A stretch of DNA of 64,000 bases from Desulfurispora thermophila DSM 16022 (GTDB lineage: Bacteria > Bacillota > Desulfotomaculia > Desulfotomaculales > Desulfurisporaceae). Every line of letters starts with the position of its first letter. Within the stretch, counting starts at the first letter, position 1. The stretch spans positions 1-64,000 of the forward strand of contig NZ_AQWN01000007.1 of NCBI RefSeq assembly GCF_000376385.1, given 5' to 3'. Positions 32,498 to 41,139 of the stretch are shown here, one piece after another. The notes beneath the pieces are model-generated. The model searched no databases. It saw only the letters and a program-made list of their open reading frames with translations, and was not told the origin of the DNA. The translations under genes were made by a program, and so were the position numbers.

Positions 32498-33751
32498 TTA
32501 AAAGTCCACCAGCAGGCCGTCATAGGCGTACTGATACAGGCGGCGGTAATTTTCCGCCGTGGCCGGCCGGCGGGAGAGCAGGCTCACGCCGTCGGTCAGG
32601 GCCAGTTCCACCAGTTCGGGCAGCCGGGCTTCGAAATCCGGGCGGGTGATGCCCAGTTCGCCAATGGTGGTCGGAGCGCCCACGGCGCGGGTGAAGTCCA
32701 GGTAGCGCCGGCAGAGGGCCGCCAGGCGTTCCCGGGCGGGGCCGGGCTCGATGCCCAGCCAGTCGGCCAGCTTGAGGTATTTATCACTCACCCTGGCCAC
32801 ATAGCCCATGGCGTAAGGGGTGAACAGGCCCACGGCCGCGCCGTGGTGTACGCCGAACACCTTGCCCAGGGAGTGCCCCAGGGCGTGGTCCGGCCCACAG
32901 GCCGCGTTGGCAAAGGCAATACCGGCCAGGCAGGCGGCCAGCTGCATCTTGGTGCGCGCCTCCATGTCAGCGCCGTCTGCTACGGCCCGGGGCAGGTACT
33001 GGAAGACCAGGTCGATGGCCTGCAAAGCCAGCGGATCGGTGAACTCATTAGCCCAGTGGGAGAGAAAAGCGCCCGTGGCGTGGGACAGGGCATCCAGTCC
33101 GGTGTAGGCGGTGAGTTGGGGCGGCATGCCCGCGGTAAAAGCCGGGTCCAGCACGGCAAAGTCAGGCACCAGCTCGGGGTGGGTGGTGGACATTTTCTGT
33201 CCGCCCTCGGTGAGCACGGCGGCACCGGTGGCTTCCGAGCCCGTGCCCGCCGTGGTGGGTATGGCCACCAGCAGGGCCTTCTTGCGCAGGCCCAGGGGTT
33301 CCAGGATGTTGATCTGGCGGAAGTCGAAGTCGGGCTTTTCGTACCTCACCCAGATGATCTTGGCGGCGTCAATAGCCGAGCCGCCGCCCACGGCCATGAT
33401 CAGCTGCGGGGCAAATTGCTGCGCCACCGCCGCCCCCTGTTCCACCACTTCCACCGGCACTTCGGGCAGCACGCCGTCCAAAATTTCCACCGTGTGGCCG
33501 GCCGGGCGCAAAGCGGCTGCTACCCGCTCGGCCAGGGGGCGCACCACCTGGTCGGTGATGATCAGCACACGGGCCGCCGCGGCAATGCCGGCCACGGCGC
33601 TCTGCAGCATATTAAGGGCCTGGGCGCCAGCCAGGATGCGCGGCACGAAAAAGGCGGTCTGCAGCCCGCGCACACTGCTGGCCCCGGCGGCCAGGGCCAG
33701 GGTGCGATTGAAAGGATCTTCGGCCCACCATGTGGGACGCTGTCTGGTCAC
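32498..33751 (-). CDS. iron-containing alcohol dehydrogenase
   Basis: A ~417-aa group III (iron-dependent) alcohol dehydrogenase. The NAD(P)-binding motif MAVGGGSAIDAAK, the TTAGTGSEAT loop and the metal-site region GPDHALGHSLGKVFGVHHGAA (split by Asp/His ligands) are intact. GTG at 33751 with GCGAGG upstream is preferred; an ATG at 33790 lacks a ribosome site. A TTGACA/TAACTA promoter at 33810-33838 drives it together with the AOR gene. The pair likely handles aldehyde/alcohol redox balance. Confidence 0.9.
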   Translation of the reverse strand: MTRQRPTWWAEDPFNRTLALAAGASSVRGLQTAFFVPRILAGAQALNMLQSAVAGIAAAARVLIITDQVVRPLAERVAAALRPAGHTVEILDGVLPEVPVEVVEQGAAVAQQFAPQLIMAVGGGSAIDAAKIIWVRYEKPDFDFRQINILEPLGLRKKALLVAIPTTAGTGSEATGAAVLTEGGQKMSTTHPELVPDFAVLDPAFTAGMPPQLTAYTGLDALSHATGAFLSHWANEFTDPLALQAIDLVFQYLPRAVADGADMEARTKMQLAACLAGIAFANAACGPDHALGHSLGKVFGVHHGAAVGLFTPYAMGYVARVSDKYLKLADWLGIEPGPARERLAALCRRYLDFTRAVGAPTTIGELGITRPDFEARLPELVELALTDGVSLLSRRPATAENYRRLYQYAYDGLLVDF

Positions 33752-33809
33752 TGGGTTCACCTCGCAGGAAATTTTTCTCAATAGTAACATGGAGGGTTAA
33801 TTATGTAAA

Positions 33810-33838
33810 TAGTTAAAATAGTTAAAAAATAGTGTCAA
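33810..33838 (-). promoter_or_regulatory. promoter of the alcohol dehydrogenase-AOR operon
   Basis: On the minus strand TTGACA (33833-33838) and TAACTA (33810-33815) are 17 bp apart. It lies back-to-back with a plus-strand promoter that starts at 33849. Confidence 0.65.
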
Positions 33839-33848
33839 TAGCGTGTAC

Positions 33849-33985
33849 TTGACAGGCAAGTAAGACTGGTTCCTAATAAAAATAGGAATGCTGATAACCT
33901 AAAAGCGGCTCGGGTTGCCTCTCTGCCGGGGCTTTCATTTTCAGCCTCTGAAACTGCTGCCAACAGTTTCAGAGGTTTTGCGTTT
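33849..33985 (+). ncRNA. possible small structured RNA with own promoter and terminator
   Basis: A plus-strand TTGACA (33849-33854) and CTAATA (33873-33878), 18 bp apart, are followed by two stem-loops and no gene on that strand. The first stem-loop is AAAGC-gg-CTCGG / CCGGG-GCTTT with a 12-nt loop. The second is a perfect 12-bp stem CCTCTGAAACTG (33945-33975) followed by TTTTGCGTTTT, a good terminator. A ~100-nt transcript would end just before the 3' end of the opposite moaD-like gene. It could be an sRNA or an orphan riboswitch. Confidence 0.4.
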
Positions 33986-34034
33986 TACTTACCCCCACTG
34001 GTTAGCTGAACAACGAGGGTTAGCAGGAGCCCAT

Positions 34035-34292
34035 TTACCCTCCGGCAATGGCGGGGAAAATGACTACCCGGCCATCCGGGGGCAGCGGCCGCTGAAGATC
34101 CCGCCCGGCAATGCCGTCCACCAGCATTACCACCTGGCCGGGCGGCACCTGCCGGGCAAAAAGCGGGTAGCGCCGGGAGAGTTCCTCCAGCAGTTCCCCC
34201 GCCCGGGCCGTCGCGGGCAGCTCCAGCCGGACACCTTCCCGCAGCTCCTTTTCCACTTCCCAGAATAGCACCTGCACTTGCACCTGTATCAA
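34035..34292 (-). CDS. MoaD/ThiS-family sulfur carrier protein
   Basis: An 85-aa ubiquitin-fold sulfur carrier that ends in the required Gly-Gly (VVIFPAIAGG). In this family the C-terminal thiocarboxylate donates sulfur to molybdopterin or thiazole. The body (VRLELPATARAGELLEELSR, QVVMLVDGI) fits MoaD-like proteins, many of which are next to AOR genes. TTG start with GGGGGA upstream. It is ~240 bp upstream of the alcohol dehydrogenase-AOR pair on the same strand, so a role in tungstopterin synthesis is likely. Confidence 0.85.
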   Translation of the reverse strand: MIQVQVQVLFWEVEKELREGVRLELPATARAGELLEELSRRYPLFARQVPPGQVVMLVDGIAGRDLQRPLPPDGRVVIFPAIAGG

Positions 34293-34462
34293 GGTTTTCC
34301 GTCCCCCTTGCTCTGGAAAACGCCTGCGTGATGATTTCCGCTCGATTTAAAAAGTACCATCGGGATGAGAGAAACTTCATGAATAAACTGGCATTGCTAT
34401 TATAACAACCCGAAATGCTATATGTATAGCTGTGGATGTCAATGATCCGCCAGATATTTTTA

Positions 34463-34490
34463 ACCGCCGGCCGGGAACGGGCATAAAATA
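34463..34490 (+). promoter_or_regulatory. putative sigma-K promoter of the 319-aa protein gene
   Basis: AC (34463-34464), 17 bp, then CATAAAATA (34482-34490), fitting the mother-cell sigma-K consensus AC-N16/17-CATANNNTA. It lies 30 bp before the TTG start. A matching promoter serves the convergent gene at 35533. Confidence 0.5.
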
Positions 34491-34519
34491 TATGCAAATG
34501 TAACCGGGAGCTGATCACC

Positions 34520-35479
34520 TTGCTCAGCATCACCCTGCACGAAAAATCACCCGCCGGCGATCATTTGAGCCAGGTACGGGTGGAGCATAATACGGTCATT
34601 TTGAACAACTTTATGTTAACCTTACGGAAAGTGAGCTACGACCAGGCCGGCAAAACCTCTTACTGGCACTACTCCCTGCGAGGGATCTGTGACGGCCCCG
34701 CCCTGGAAGCCTGGGCCATCGGCTTGCCTGACCCCGCTGTGGTTAGTGATGTCAGCCATGATTACATGGTGATTGACCGTAAGGGTACCTTTGGCTTTGC
34801 CGGTATTCAATTCACCCACACCATTGAGCCCGGCCAAAGCAGCGATTTTATGCTGGCGGTTTCCACCCGTCCGGAAGCAGCTCTGGTTCCAGTAGCGGTT
34901 CAGGTGGGGGGCGTGGTGTTCAGCGGTTGGTTGAGCGGTCCACGGCCGGAACAGGCGGAACATAAGGTCGATACAGCGCCGGCAGAAGTAACTGCGGAAA
35001 CACCGGCAGGCACTGTGGAAGTGGATGGTATTGGGGATGAAACAGATGAAACCAGCAGATGCGGCCCCTCAAATGATTCAATAACGAATCATTCAATAAC
35101 AAAAACAATGGAAACAGATGGAGTGTCGGGGGAGGAAAAAGCAAAGGAAACTGGTGGTACGCCGGGCGGGGTGAAAGAAAAGGACGCAAATGGTGTGACG
35201 GATGAGGCCAGATTAATGATAGCCGGCACAACTACAATTATGGAAAAAATGAACAGGCTTTTGCGGGATATGGAGAGTGTTTGTGCGGTCAGGGAAGCCG
35301 CTTTAGAGGGATTGATTGAACAATTGACAGCAATAGTGAACACTGGCGGGAAAATCCTGCCGGTGGGTGATACCGCCCGCAATGCTGATCTGGGCAGTAG
35401 AACTGCATCCCGGCATACTGTTTGCACCCACCAGCACTGCCCTTATTATGGCCGCTGCCAGGCGGTTTTCAGGGGATAG
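34520..35479 (+). CDS. hypothetical protein, probable sporulation/structural
   Basis: A 319-aa protein of no family I recognise. The N-terminal ~130 residues form a beta-rich domain (FTHTIEPGQSSDFMLAVS). A low-complexity Thr/Glu/Gly/Asp linker follows (~140-235), with perfect small repeats such as ITNHSITK. A helical segment and a C-terminal Cys/His cluster (CTHQHCPYYGRC) complete it. TTG start with GGGAG upstream. The sigma-K-like promoter and the convergent Cys-rich neighbour suggest a spore-coat or exosporium part. This is inferred, not proven. Confidence 0.65.
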   Translation: MLSITLHEKSPAGDHLSQVRVEHNTVILNNFMLTLRKVSYDQAGKTSYWHYSLRGICDGPALEAWAIGLPDPAVVSDVSHDYMVIDRKGTFGFAGIQFTHTIEPGQSSDFMLAVSTRPEAALVPVAVQVGGVVFSGWLSGPRPEQAEHKVDTAPAEVTAETPAGTVEVDGIGDETDETSRCGPSNDSITNHSITKTMETDGVSGEEKAKETGGTPGGVKEKDANGVTDEARLMIAGTTTIMEKMNRLLRDMESVCAVREAALEGLIEQLTAIVNTGGKILPVGDTARNADLGSRTASRHTVCTHQHCPYYGRCQAVFRG

Positions 35480-35532
35480 GTGTGCTCAATTATGTATTGA
35501 AGAGCGCTCCAGATAAATGGAGCGCCCAATTA

Positions 35533-36141
35533 TTAGCGATGTTTTTTGCATGCTGTGTCTGCTTCGCAGGGATCGGGGCAGACCGGGCCGCCAGTGCAGG
35601 GATCGGGCAGAACAATCTCTTCCCTGGTGACAATCTTGCGCACCCGGAAGATGCACTTCATGACCACTATCGCCACAGGTTCTTCGGCGGTGTCGGGCAG
35701 AGTCTCGAAGACCACGCAAGTAACTTCCCCTTCTTTTTCAGCCACAAATTCTGTGATCGTGTCGGTCGGGAGAACGCCGCAGGCCAACTGCACTTCTTGG
35801 AATACCAGGGACACCGGCAAACATTCAATGGTTACTCCAGTTTTAGCGTTCTTAATAATCAGCGTGCCCCGCACCCAGCCGCAGTTGACGATCTTGTCCT
35901 TGATCAGTCTGGGCCGGAACACCGGCTCCTGGCAGCATACTTCAAATTTGATGGGTATCCTTTCATATGGGCCATCTGTAGAGTTGTCATCAGCAGGTAC
36001 GGAGAACACCTTGCCGGTCTCCTCACTAACCACCAGGTTGAGTTCCGTAGCTTCGCTGATGGCGGAAACCTTCAGCCTGGCCTCAGCAACTTTTTGCACA
36101 CACTCGTCAAAAACCAGGCAGTTGTTAAACGTAATACCCAT
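35533..36141 (-). CDS. Cys-rich SPOCS/DUF3794-like protein, probable spore coat
   Basis: A 202-aa Cys-rich protein. The central part (VCCQEPVFRPRLIKDKIVNC, LIIKNAKTGV) resembles beta-strand spore-coat (SPOCS, DUF3794) domains by pattern, though I cannot confirm the match. The C-terminus is Pro/Cys-rich (PDPCTGGPVCPDPCEADTAC), suited to disulfide crosslinking. ATG at 36141 has a perfect AAGGAGG site. It runs convergent to the gene at 34520 with a 53-bp gap. A sigma-K-like promoter lies 107 bp upstream. Confidence 0.65.
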   Translation of the reverse strand: MGITFNNCLVFDECVQKVAEARLKVSAISEATELNLVVSEETGKVFSVPADDNSTDGPYERIPIKFEVCCQEPVFRPRLIKDKIVNCGWVRGTLIIKNAKTGVTIECLPVSLVFQEVQLACGVLPTDTITEFVAEKEGEVTCVVFETLPDTAEEPVAIVVMKCIFRVRKIVTREEIVLPDPCTGGPVCPDPCEADTACKKHR

Positions 36142-36247
36142 TTGATGTTCCTCCTTATTATTTAAATGCTGTAGGAAAAGTGGTGACGAATGCCGGCTGG
36201 TAAAATTAGCACTCATCCCTTCTTATGGGAATATATATATTTGTTGC

Positions 36248-36274
36248 TATAATATGTCTAAACATGCCAATTGT
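36248..36274 (-). promoter_or_regulatory. putative sigma-K promoter of the Cys-rich protein gene
   Basis: On the minus strand AC (36273-36274), 16 bp, CATATTATA (36248-36256), which fits AC-N16-CATANNNTA exactly. Confidence 0.5.
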
Positions 36275-36343
36275 TACTGCAACGGGTCGCCTTGTTTAAA
36301 TTTTAAGTAGAGGCAGATGTTATCCGGACGCCCCGACCCTGTC

Positions 36344-36430
36344 CACAATTTCCCACAATCTTTTAATCAACTGTTAACACAGCTCCCACATTTGCCCCGC
36401 CTGGCCGCGCTAGGCTGGTCAAAAAGCAGT
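36344..36430 (+). promoter_or_regulatory. 87-bp conserved upstream element, copy B
   Basis: Counterpart of 19860-19946. Units TTAATCAACTG, TTAACACAGCT and CCCACATTTGC follow each other at 11-bp steps, the spacing of OmpR/PhoP-family direct repeats. It lies 36 bp before the start of the membrane-fusion protein gene. Confidence 0.75.
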
Positions 36431-36466
36431 GCTATTTACCGGTGTCTATTTCACAAAGGGAGAGGA

Positions 36467-38065
36467 GTGGCCAGAGCCTTGAGCAAACTGCCATCATTCA
36501 TGTCCAGAATTTTTCCAGGGGCGGCCGCCCGCCGCATCTGGCTGGCGGCTGCCGTTCTATTGGTGGCCGGCGCCGCTTTTGCCTGGCGGCTCATGTCCGG
36601 CGGGGCGGAGAGCGGTGGCTACATCACCCGCCAGGTGGCCTACGGTGATATTGTCCAGTCCATCAGTGCCAGCGGCACGGTGGAACCGGTGCAGCAGGTG
36701 ACGCTCACCTTTAAAAGTCAGGGCTATGTGGAAAGCTGCTCTGTAAAAGTGGGCGACCGGGTGCAAAAGGGCCAGCTGCTGGCCAAGGAGCGCGACGATG
36801 ATCTGCAGGCCCAGCTGGACAGCGCCCAGGCCAGCCTGGCCGAAGCCCGCGCCGCCTACGAAAGCCTGCTGGCCACCCGGCCGCAAAAGGTGGCCAGCGC
36901 GGCGGCCCAGCTGGCCCAGGCCGAAAGCAATTTGCAAAGCGCCCGCAACAATCTAAACCGTTACCAGGAACTGTATGCGGCGGGCGCCATCAGCCAGAGC
37001 GAGCTGGAAAACGCCCAAAACAGCTACCGGGCGGCGCTGGCCAGCTACCAGTCGGCCCGCTTGAACCAGACCAGTACCGGCCAGCCGTCCGAACTGACCT
37101 CGGCCGCCGCCCGGGTGCAGGCGGCCCAGGCCCAGGTGGAACTGGCCCGCAGCAACCTGGCCGGAGCGCATATTGTAGCACCCTTTGACGGCTATGTGAT
37201 GCAGATCAACGGCAGTGTGGGGCAGTGGACCCAGGGTGGCGCGCCACCGGTGGGCACGGCCACCTCCTCCCAGTTCGGCATTATCCTTTGCTCCACTGCG
37301 CTCAAGCTGACCGCCCAGATCAACGAAGCCGACATCAGCCGGGTGAAAGTGGGGCAGCAGGTCACCTTTACGGTCAATACATACCCCGACCGGACCTTCA
37401 GCGGCCGCATCACCTCCCTCGACCCCATGGCCAGCACAGTGAGCAATGTGCAGATGTACGGGGCGGTGATTGAAATAGATGACTACAGCGGCCTGAAGGC
37501 GGGCATGCCGGCCGCGGTGAACATCATCACCGGCGAGGCCAAACATGTGCTCACCGTGCCGCAAACCGCCCTGGATTTTGCCAGCTCATACCTGGCGGCT
37601 AATCGCGCAGCTCTGGCTAAAGCAGGGCGCAGTGGTGCTGCCGGGCAGTCCACCGGCAATGCCGCGGGTAACGGCCGGTGGCAACGGAATACGGCTGGTA
37701 GTGGTGAACAGATGGCGAGCGGCGAAACGACTGCCAATAGCATGACGGCGGCGGACGGCGCTGCAGCCCCGGCAGCGAGTGCGAACAATACCGGCAACCG
37801 GGCCTTTGTGCTGGTCATGGTGGACGGCCAGCCCCAGCCCCGGCGGGTGCAGACCGGGCTGACCGATGATATGAATGTGGAAATAAAGTCCGGTTTGCAG
37901 GAGGGTGAGGTAATCATCACCGGCCAGGCGGGGGCGGCCGGCAAATCGGCCGCCGCGGGCGCAAGCGCGTCCGACGGGCAGTCCGCCGCAGGCCGCAGCA
38001 ACGCCGCCCGGGATGGCGGCCCGCCGCCCGAGGGCATGTTCATGCGCGCCCTGGGCGGTCGCTGA
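36467..38065 (+). CDS. HlyD/MacA-type membrane-fusion (adaptor) protein
   Basis: A ~532-aa periplasmic-adaptor-like protein of a tripartite-type or Gram-positive ABC exporter. It has one N-terminal transmembrane helix (LAAAVLLVAGAAFAW), a biotinyl-lipoyl half (VEPVQQVTLTFKSQGYVESC), a long coiled coil (~residues 110-240), and a beta-barrel domain (LTAQINEADISRVKVGQQVTF). A Ser/Ala/Gly-rich insert (~residues 380-450) precedes the C-terminal QPQPRRVQTGLTDDMNVEIKSG region. GTG at 36467 or TTG at 36479 are both possible starts. It is followed 16 bp later by the permease gene. Confidence 0.87.
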   Translation: MARALSKLPSFMSRIFPGAAARRIWLAAAVLLVAGAAFAWRLMSGGAESGGYITRQVAYGDIVQSISASGTVEPVQQVTLTFKSQGYVESCSVKVGDRVQKGQLLAKERDDDLQAQLDSAQASLAEARAAYESLLATRPQKVASAAAQLAQAESNLQSARNNLNRYQELYAAGAISQSELENAQNSYRAALASYQSARLNQTSTGQPSELTSAAARVQAAQAQVELARSNLAGAHIVAPFDGYVMQINGSVGQWTQGGAPPVGTATSSQFGIILCSTALKLTAQINEADISRVKVGQQVTFTVNTYPDRTFSGRITSLDPMASTVSNVQMYGAVIEIDDYSGLKAGMPAAVNIITGEAKHVLTVPQTALDFASSYLAANRAALAKAGRSGAAGQSTGNAAGNGRWQRNTAGSGEQMASGETTANSMTAADGAAAPAASANNTGNRAFVLVMVDGQPQPRRVQTGLTDDMNVEIKSGLQEGEVIITGQAGAAGKSAAAGASASDGQSAAGRSNAARDGGPPPEGMFMRALGGR

Positions 38066-38081
38066 GGAAGGGGCGGTAAAT

Positions 38082-39309
38082 TTGGCCGTAAAATACCATG
38101 TGCTGGTGCAGTTTTCCCTGCAGGCGCTCAAAGCCAACAAACTGCGCTCATTCTTAACCGTGCTGGGCATCATCATCGGCGTGGCCGCCGTGATCGTCAT
38201 GCTGGCCATCGGCCGGGGGGGCACAGGAGCGGGTGCTGGCCCAGATCAACAGCCTGGGGTCCAATTTGCTGATGGTTTTTCCCGGCGCGGCCGGCCAGTT
38301 TGTGCGCGGCTCCGGCGGCAGTGTGAATACCCTCACCCTGGGCGACGCCCGGGCCATCGAAACCCTGCCCGGCGTGGCCCATGTGGCACCCATGGTGCGC
38401 AGCAGCGTCCTGGTCACATACCGGAACAAAACCTGGACCAGCAGTGTGCAGGGCACCACACCGGATATCGTTTCTATTTCCTCCCTGCAGCTGGCCCAGG
38501 GCCGCTTTTTCAACGACGCCGAGGTGAAAAGCCTGGCCCCCGTGGCCGTGCTGGGGCAGACGGTATACGAAAACCTTTTCCCCTACGGCGGGGATGCCGT
38601 GGGCAGCCGCATCCGCCTGCGCGGCGAGACCTTCCGCGTGGTGGGCGTGCTGCAGTCCCTGGGCGCCTCCAGCGGCGGCCAGGACCGGGACGACGTGGTC
38701 TATGTCCCGGTGACCACGGCCCAGATTCGCCTGATGGGCGTGAGCGACCAGTCGGTGCAGCTTTTGCAGGTGCAGGTGGCTGGAAAGGACCAGATGGCCG
38801 CAGTGCAGAGCGACATCAGCACCCTGCTGCGCAAACGGCACCGCCTGGGACCCAAACAGGCCAATGACTTCAACATCAGGAACATCGCCCAGGTGCAGAG
38901 CACTGCGGAGAGCGTCACCGGGCTGCTCACGGTCTTTCTGGCCGGCGTGGCCGCCATCTCCCTGCTGGTGGGCGGTATTGGCGTGATGAACATCATGCTG
39001 GTTTCGGTCACCGAGCGCACCCGGGAAATCGGTGTGCGCATGGCCGTGGGGGCCTCCCGGCAGGACATCTTGCGACAGTTTTTGCTGGAAGCGGTGCTGC
39101 TGAGCCTGGCTGGGTGCTTCTTCGGTATTCTGACCGGCATAATCGGGGCGAAGATCTTTGCCGCCCTGGCCGGATGGGCGGCACCGGTCTCGCTTTTCTC
39201 CGTGCTGCTGGCGGTGGGCTTTTCCCTGGCCATAGGTATTTTCTTCGGTTACTATCCGGCCCGCCGGGCCGCGGGCCTCAATCCGGCCGAGGCGCTGGGG
39301 TACGAATAA
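38082..39309 (+). pseudogene. MacB/FtsX-type ABC permease gene, frameshifted at poly-G
   Basis: TTG at 38082 (GGAAGGGG upstream) begins FSLQALKANKLRSFLTVLGI and IIGVAAVIVMLAIGR, the typical first helix of this permease. The frame then fails at a run of seven G at 38215-38221. With six G it would continue as AQERVLAQINSLGSNLLMV into the frame at 38233, which holds the extracellular MacB domain and three helices (GIGVMNIMLVSVTERTREIG) to the stop at 39309. The complete protein would be ~408 aa. Causes could be mutation, phase variation or base-call error in the run. The other exporter genes are intact. Confidence 0.85.
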
Positions 39310-39415
39310 GCCCCGGCCCTTGTTTTTAGGGGAAAAATAATGTAAACTTACTTGTTAGTGATAATCTTTCCCCCGCGCTGAAAAAGCGCCAGCGGTGAAA
39401 TGGAGGCGTTACATC

Positions 39416-40300
39416 TTGACCGAAAAAGGAACCTGGACCGTGAAAAAAGGCCTGGCCGAAATGCTCAAGGGCGGCGTGATCATGGACGTAACCACGCCCG
39501 AGCAGGCCAAAATCGCCGAAGAAGCCGGCGCCTGCGCGGTCATGGCTTTGGAAAGAGTACCGGCCGACATCCGGGCGGCCGGGGGCGTGGCCCGCATGGC
39601 CGACCCCACCGTCATCCTGTCCATCATGGAGGCCGTGACCATCCCCGTCATGGCCAAAGTGCGCATCGGCCACTTCGTGGAAGCGCAAATCCTGGAACAG
39701 CTGGGCGTGGACTACATTGACGAAAGCGAAGTGCTCACCCCGGCCGACGAGCAGCACCACATCGACAAGCACGCCTTTAAAGTCCCCTTTGTCTGCGGCG
39801 CCCGCAACCTGGGTGAAGCCCTGCGCCGCATCGCCGAAGGCGCGGCCATGATCCGCACCAAGGGCGAGCCGGGTACGGGCAACGTGGTGGAAGCCGTGCG
39901 CCACATGCGCATGGTCATGAGCGAAATCCGCCGCCTGCAAAACATGCCCCGGGAAGAACTGATGGCGGCGGCCAAAGAAATGGGCGCCCCCTACGACCTG
40001 GTGCTCTACGTGGCCGAAAACGGCCGCCTGCCCGTGGTCAACTTCGCCGCCGGCGGCATTGCCACCCCGGCCGACGCCGCTTTAATGATGCAGCTGGGCT
40101 GCGACGGCATCTTCGTGGGCTCGGGCATCTTCAAATCCAAGGACCCGGCGGCGCGGGCCAAAGCCATTGTGGCCGCCACCACCCACTACAACGACCCCAA
40201 AATCCTGGCCGAGGTATCCAAAGGTTTGGGCGAGGCCATGCCCGGCATTGAGATTGCCAGCATTGCACCCGAAAACCGCATGCAGGAGCGGGGCTGGTAA
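39416..40300 (+). CDS. pdxS: pyridoxal 5'-phosphate synthase, PdxS subunit
   Basis: A 294-aa PdxS, which makes pyridoxal phosphate from ribose 5-phosphate, glyceraldehyde 3-phosphate and ammonia. Characteristic segments are [40 protein letters not shown] with the catalytic Lys regions, and [16 protein letters not shown]. The TTG start follows ATGGAGG and gives the standard length. It overlaps pdxT by 1 nt (TAATG). Several PLP enzymes, such as the aminotransferase at 42044, lie nearby. Confidence 0.96.
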   Translation: MTEKGTWTVKKGLAEMLKGGVIMDVTTPEQAKIAEEAGACAVMALERVPADIRAAGGVARMADPTVILSIMEAVTIPVMAKVRIGHFVEAQILEQLGVDYIDESEVLTPADEQHHIDKHAFKVPFVCGARNLGEALRRIAEGAAMIRTKGEPGTGNVVEAVRHMRMVMSEIRRLQNMPREELMAAAKEMGAPYDLVLYVAENGRLPVVNFAAGGIATPADAALMMQLGCDGIFVGSGIFKSKDPAARAKAIVAATTHYNDPKILAEVSKGLGEAMPGIEIASIAPENRMQERGW

Positions 40301-40881
40301 TGGAACGGGCGGAAAAAATGCTGGTGGGCGTCCTGGCCCTGCAGGGCGCCTTCCGGGAACACGAACACATGCTGCAAAAATGCGGGGCGGCCACCCGCCA
40401 GGTGCGCCTGCCCCACCAGCTGGACGGCCTGGACGCCCTGGTCATTCCCGGCGGCGAAAGCACCACCATGGGCAAGCTGATGCTGGAATATGACCTCTTT
40501 AACCCTCTGCGCTCCTTCATCCAGAGCGGCCGGCCGGTCTTTGGCACCTGTGCCGGGCTGATCATGCTGGCCAAAGAGATCGTGGGCTCAAATCAGCCCC
40601 GCCTGGGCCTCATGGACATAGCCGTGGAGCGCAACGCTTTCGGGCGCCAGGTGGAAAGCTTTGAAACCCACCTGGAAATGCCCGCCCTGGGGCCGGAGCC
40701 CCTGCGGGCCGTCTTCATCCGCGCCCCCTACATCGTCTCGGCCGGGCCGGACGTGCAGGTGCTGGCCACCTTCCAGGACAAAATTGTCTGCGCCCGCCAG
40801 GCCAACATGCTGGTGGCCGCCTTTCACCCCGAGCTCACCGAGGACGACCGGCTGCACCGGTATTTTCTGGATATGGTGTAA
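40300..40881 (+). CDS. pdxT: pyridoxal 5'-phosphate synthase glutaminase, PdxT subunit
   Basis: A 193-aa class I glutamine amidotransferase that supplies ammonia to PdxS. It contains VGVLALQGAFREH, VIPGGESTTMGKL, the nucleophile Cys in FGTCAGLIMLA (residue ~86) and the His-Glu pair in AAFHPELTED. The ATG overlaps the pdxS stop, so the two subunits are translationally coupled. Confidence 0.96.
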   Translation: MERAEKMLVGVLALQGAFREHEHMLQKCGAATRQVRLPHQLDGLDALVIPGGESTTMGKLMLEYDLFNPLRSFIQSGRPVFGTCAGLIMLAKEIVGSNQPRLGLMDIAVERNAFGRQVESFETHLEMPALGPEPLRAVFIRAPYIVSAGPDVQVLATFQDKIVCARQANMLVAAFHPELTEDDRLHRYFLDMV

Positions 40882-40941
40882 TGAGCAGGTTTCTCCGAGG
40901 GAAATTTGTGATTTGTGATCTGATCATGGCGGGTGAGACCA

Positions 40942-41139
40942 ATGAACCCGGGTAAGGGTATCTTATTAAAATTAATTGATGAAATGCCAGAAAGTCAGGT
41001 GCAGCAAGTTATCGACTTTATTTTGTTTCTAAAAAACAAGCAAGATAATCAGGTGTTCAAGGATTTATTGTCTGCCAGTGAGAGCAGTATAAGTTTTTGG
41101 GACAACGATATTGATGATGAGGTCTGGAATAATGTATAA
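40942..41139 (+). CDS. small antitoxin-like protein, partner of MazF
   Basis: A 65-aa protein with KLIDEMPESQVQQVIDFILF near the N-terminus, a helix pattern common in DUF2281-like antitoxins, and an acidic C-terminal tail (SFWDNDIDDEVWNN) that could bind the toxin. ATG at 40942 has GGCGGGTGAG upstream. It overlaps the MazF-type gene by 8 nt. No DNA-binding fold of the MazE type is evident. Confidence 0.72.
   Translation: MNPGKGILLKLIDEMPESQVQQVIDFILFLKNKQDNQVFKDLLSASESSISFWDNDIDDEVWNNV

Noticed and set aside
33892-33940. A definite molybdenum-cofactor riboswitch
   Set aside because: Only short pieces resemble that class, and no cofactor gene follows on the same strand. It is kept only as an unassigned structured RNA.
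36317-36466. Longer start for the membrane-fusion protein
   Set aside because: It would translate through the conserved 87-bp upstream element, which is also present before a different gene.
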